Shown here in pieces: positions 5,844 through 6,426 of a stretch of DNA of 6,426 bases. Source of the stretch: Desulfobulbaceae bacterium (lineage in GTDB: Bacteria > Desulfobacterota > Desulfobulbia > Desulfobulbales > Desulfobulbaceae). Position 1 is the stretch's first letter. Each line of letters begins with the position of its first letter. The stretch is taken from NCBI GenBank assembly GCA_030633145.1, contig DAOVTM010000232.1, positions 1-6,426 of the forward strand. The letters run 5' to 3'. The notes below the pieces were generated by a model. The model was not told the origin of the DNA. It did no database searches and saw only the letters and a program-made list of their open reading frames with translations. The translations under genes and the position numbers were made by a program.

Positions 5844-6247
5844 CCCGGCAATTGAAGGCTCTGCCCCTTGCCACCCAGACCCTGCAAAAGATTATTGAGC
5901 AGCAGATGGTCTATGTTGACAAGACCGAGCATGTATGGGAATTGGTGCAGAAGTCAGGGGCATATTTCCTGTCCCGGCCACGCAGGTTTGGCAAGAGCCT
6001 TTTTTTGGATACCCTGCATCAACTCTTTGAGGGCAATGAAGAACTGTTTCAGGGATTATTTATCCAGGATAAATGGGACTGGTCGATCCCCTATCCGGTC
6101 ATCAAGATTGATTTTGCCAGCGGGGTGTTGCAGAGCCGGGAGGAGTTGGACAAGCGTATTTACAATATCCTGAAAGAAAACCAGAAGCATCTTGGGGTGA
6201 GTGCAGCCCTGAACGTAACGATATTCCAGGCTGTTTTGGCGAGTTAA
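5840..6247 (+). pseudogene. AAA-ATPase-like protein, N-terminal part, cut short by a frameshift
   Basis: The 135-residue open frame begins with the typical start of the AAA-ATPase-like / PD-(D/E)XK family (Pfam AAA-ATPase_like, usually about 500 or more residues with a C-terminal nuclease-like domain). It shows LPLATQTLQKII (8-19), VYVDKTEHVWEL (24-35) and the P-loop variant FLSRPRRFGKSLFLDTL (43-59), with K52 and S53 as the Walker A residues. Family-like sequence continues to about residue 119 (ENQKHLG). After that the frame gives unrelated residues and stops at 6245-6247, while the expected continuation appears in the -1 frame from 6199. One missing base in or near the GGGG run at 6194-6197 would explain this. 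It may be a true mutation or a sequencing error. Translation is probably coupled to the preceding cysteine protein through ATGA. The cellular role of this family is not established. Confidence 0.85.
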
Positions 6248-6426
6248 TCTCCCTTGCCCGTGAAAAATATCAGCAGAAGGTAGTTATTCTGATTGACGAG
6301 TATGATAAACCGATCCTGGACAATATTGAACACCTGAACCTGGCCGCACAGATGCGTGAAGGGGTAAAAAACCTCTATTCAGTCATGAAGGGGTATGATG
6401 CCCATATCCGGTTTATCTTCATGACC
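6199..6426 (+). pseudogene. AAA-ATPase-like protein, continuation in the -1 frame (runs off the window)
   Basis: From 6199 the frame one base back reads ECSPERNDIPGCFGELISL, then KVVILIDEYDKPILDNI, then YSVMKGYDAHIRFIFMT, and is open to the last base. VVILIDEYDKP (coded at about 6271-6303) is the Walker B strand of the same AAA-ATPase-like family whose Walker A lies at about 5966-5998. GCFGELI and RFIFMT are also expected at these points. The two frames together give one uninterrupted family-like protein, with the C-terminal part beyond the window. No ribosome binding site or start precedes this fragment, so it is not an independent gene. Confidence 0.85.

Noticed and set aside
6227..6240. 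Programmed -1 frameshift at TGTTTTGG in the ATPase gene
   Set aside because: There is no proper slippery heptamer in the zero frame, and family-like sequence in the -1 frame begins well upstream (by about 6202), so a single-base loss near 6194-6200 explains the data better.
5840..6426. Reading the ATPase as part of a defence or CRISPR-associated system
   Set aside because: Only the N-terminal half of an AAA-ATPase-like protein is visible, with no repeats, nuclease motif or defence partner in the window.

Overview
The window reads as a piece of a Gram-negative bacterial chromosome of moderate GC. The gene set and its order (dxr, rseP, tsaB, ispG), together with a receiver protein ending in a small cysteine module of a type I associate with sulfate-reducing deltaproteobacteria, suggest the Desulfobacterota, perhaps Desulfobulbales. 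That placement is inference from gene order and protein style; no marker here fixes the taxon.

Left part (1-4707), all on the + strand and tightly packed. The 3' end of an unidentified gene overlaps dxr by ATGA. Then come rseP (27 nt later), tsaB (19-nt overlap with rseP), two small genes of unknown function, and ispG (ATGA overlap with the second small gene). This looks like one housekeeping operon. It joins two steps of the MEP isoprenoid pathway (Dxr, the first committed step, and IspG, the penultimate step) with an intramembrane site-2 protease and a subunit of the tRNA t6A machinery. The two small genes between tsaB and ispG are visibly richer in A/T than their neighbours. One product is basic and one acidic, and the pair looks like an inserted cassette.

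Middle (4708-5407). A 112-nt spacer carries a good extended -10 promoter and a near-perfect 15-bp tandem repeat. It is followed by a stand-alone response regulator with a receiver domain, a short linker helix and a C-terminal CxxC...CxxC module, with no DNA-binding or enzymatic output domain.

Right part (5408-6426). A 142-nt spacer holds a perfect 10-bp AT-rich dyad and two abutting hairpins ending in a T-run (terminator or attenuator). Then comes a strong Shine-Dalgarno and a 97-residue protein with three CxxC pairs. It overlaps by ATGA an AAA-ATPase-like gene (P-loop variant RPRRFGKS, Walker B LIDEYD). That ATPase gene is interrupted by a one-base frameshift near 6194-6200 and runs off the window end. 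This part looks accessory; the left part looks like core genome.

No tRNA, rRNA, CRISPR array, insertion sequence or replication origin was seen. No stretch longer than 300 bases lacks a gene.
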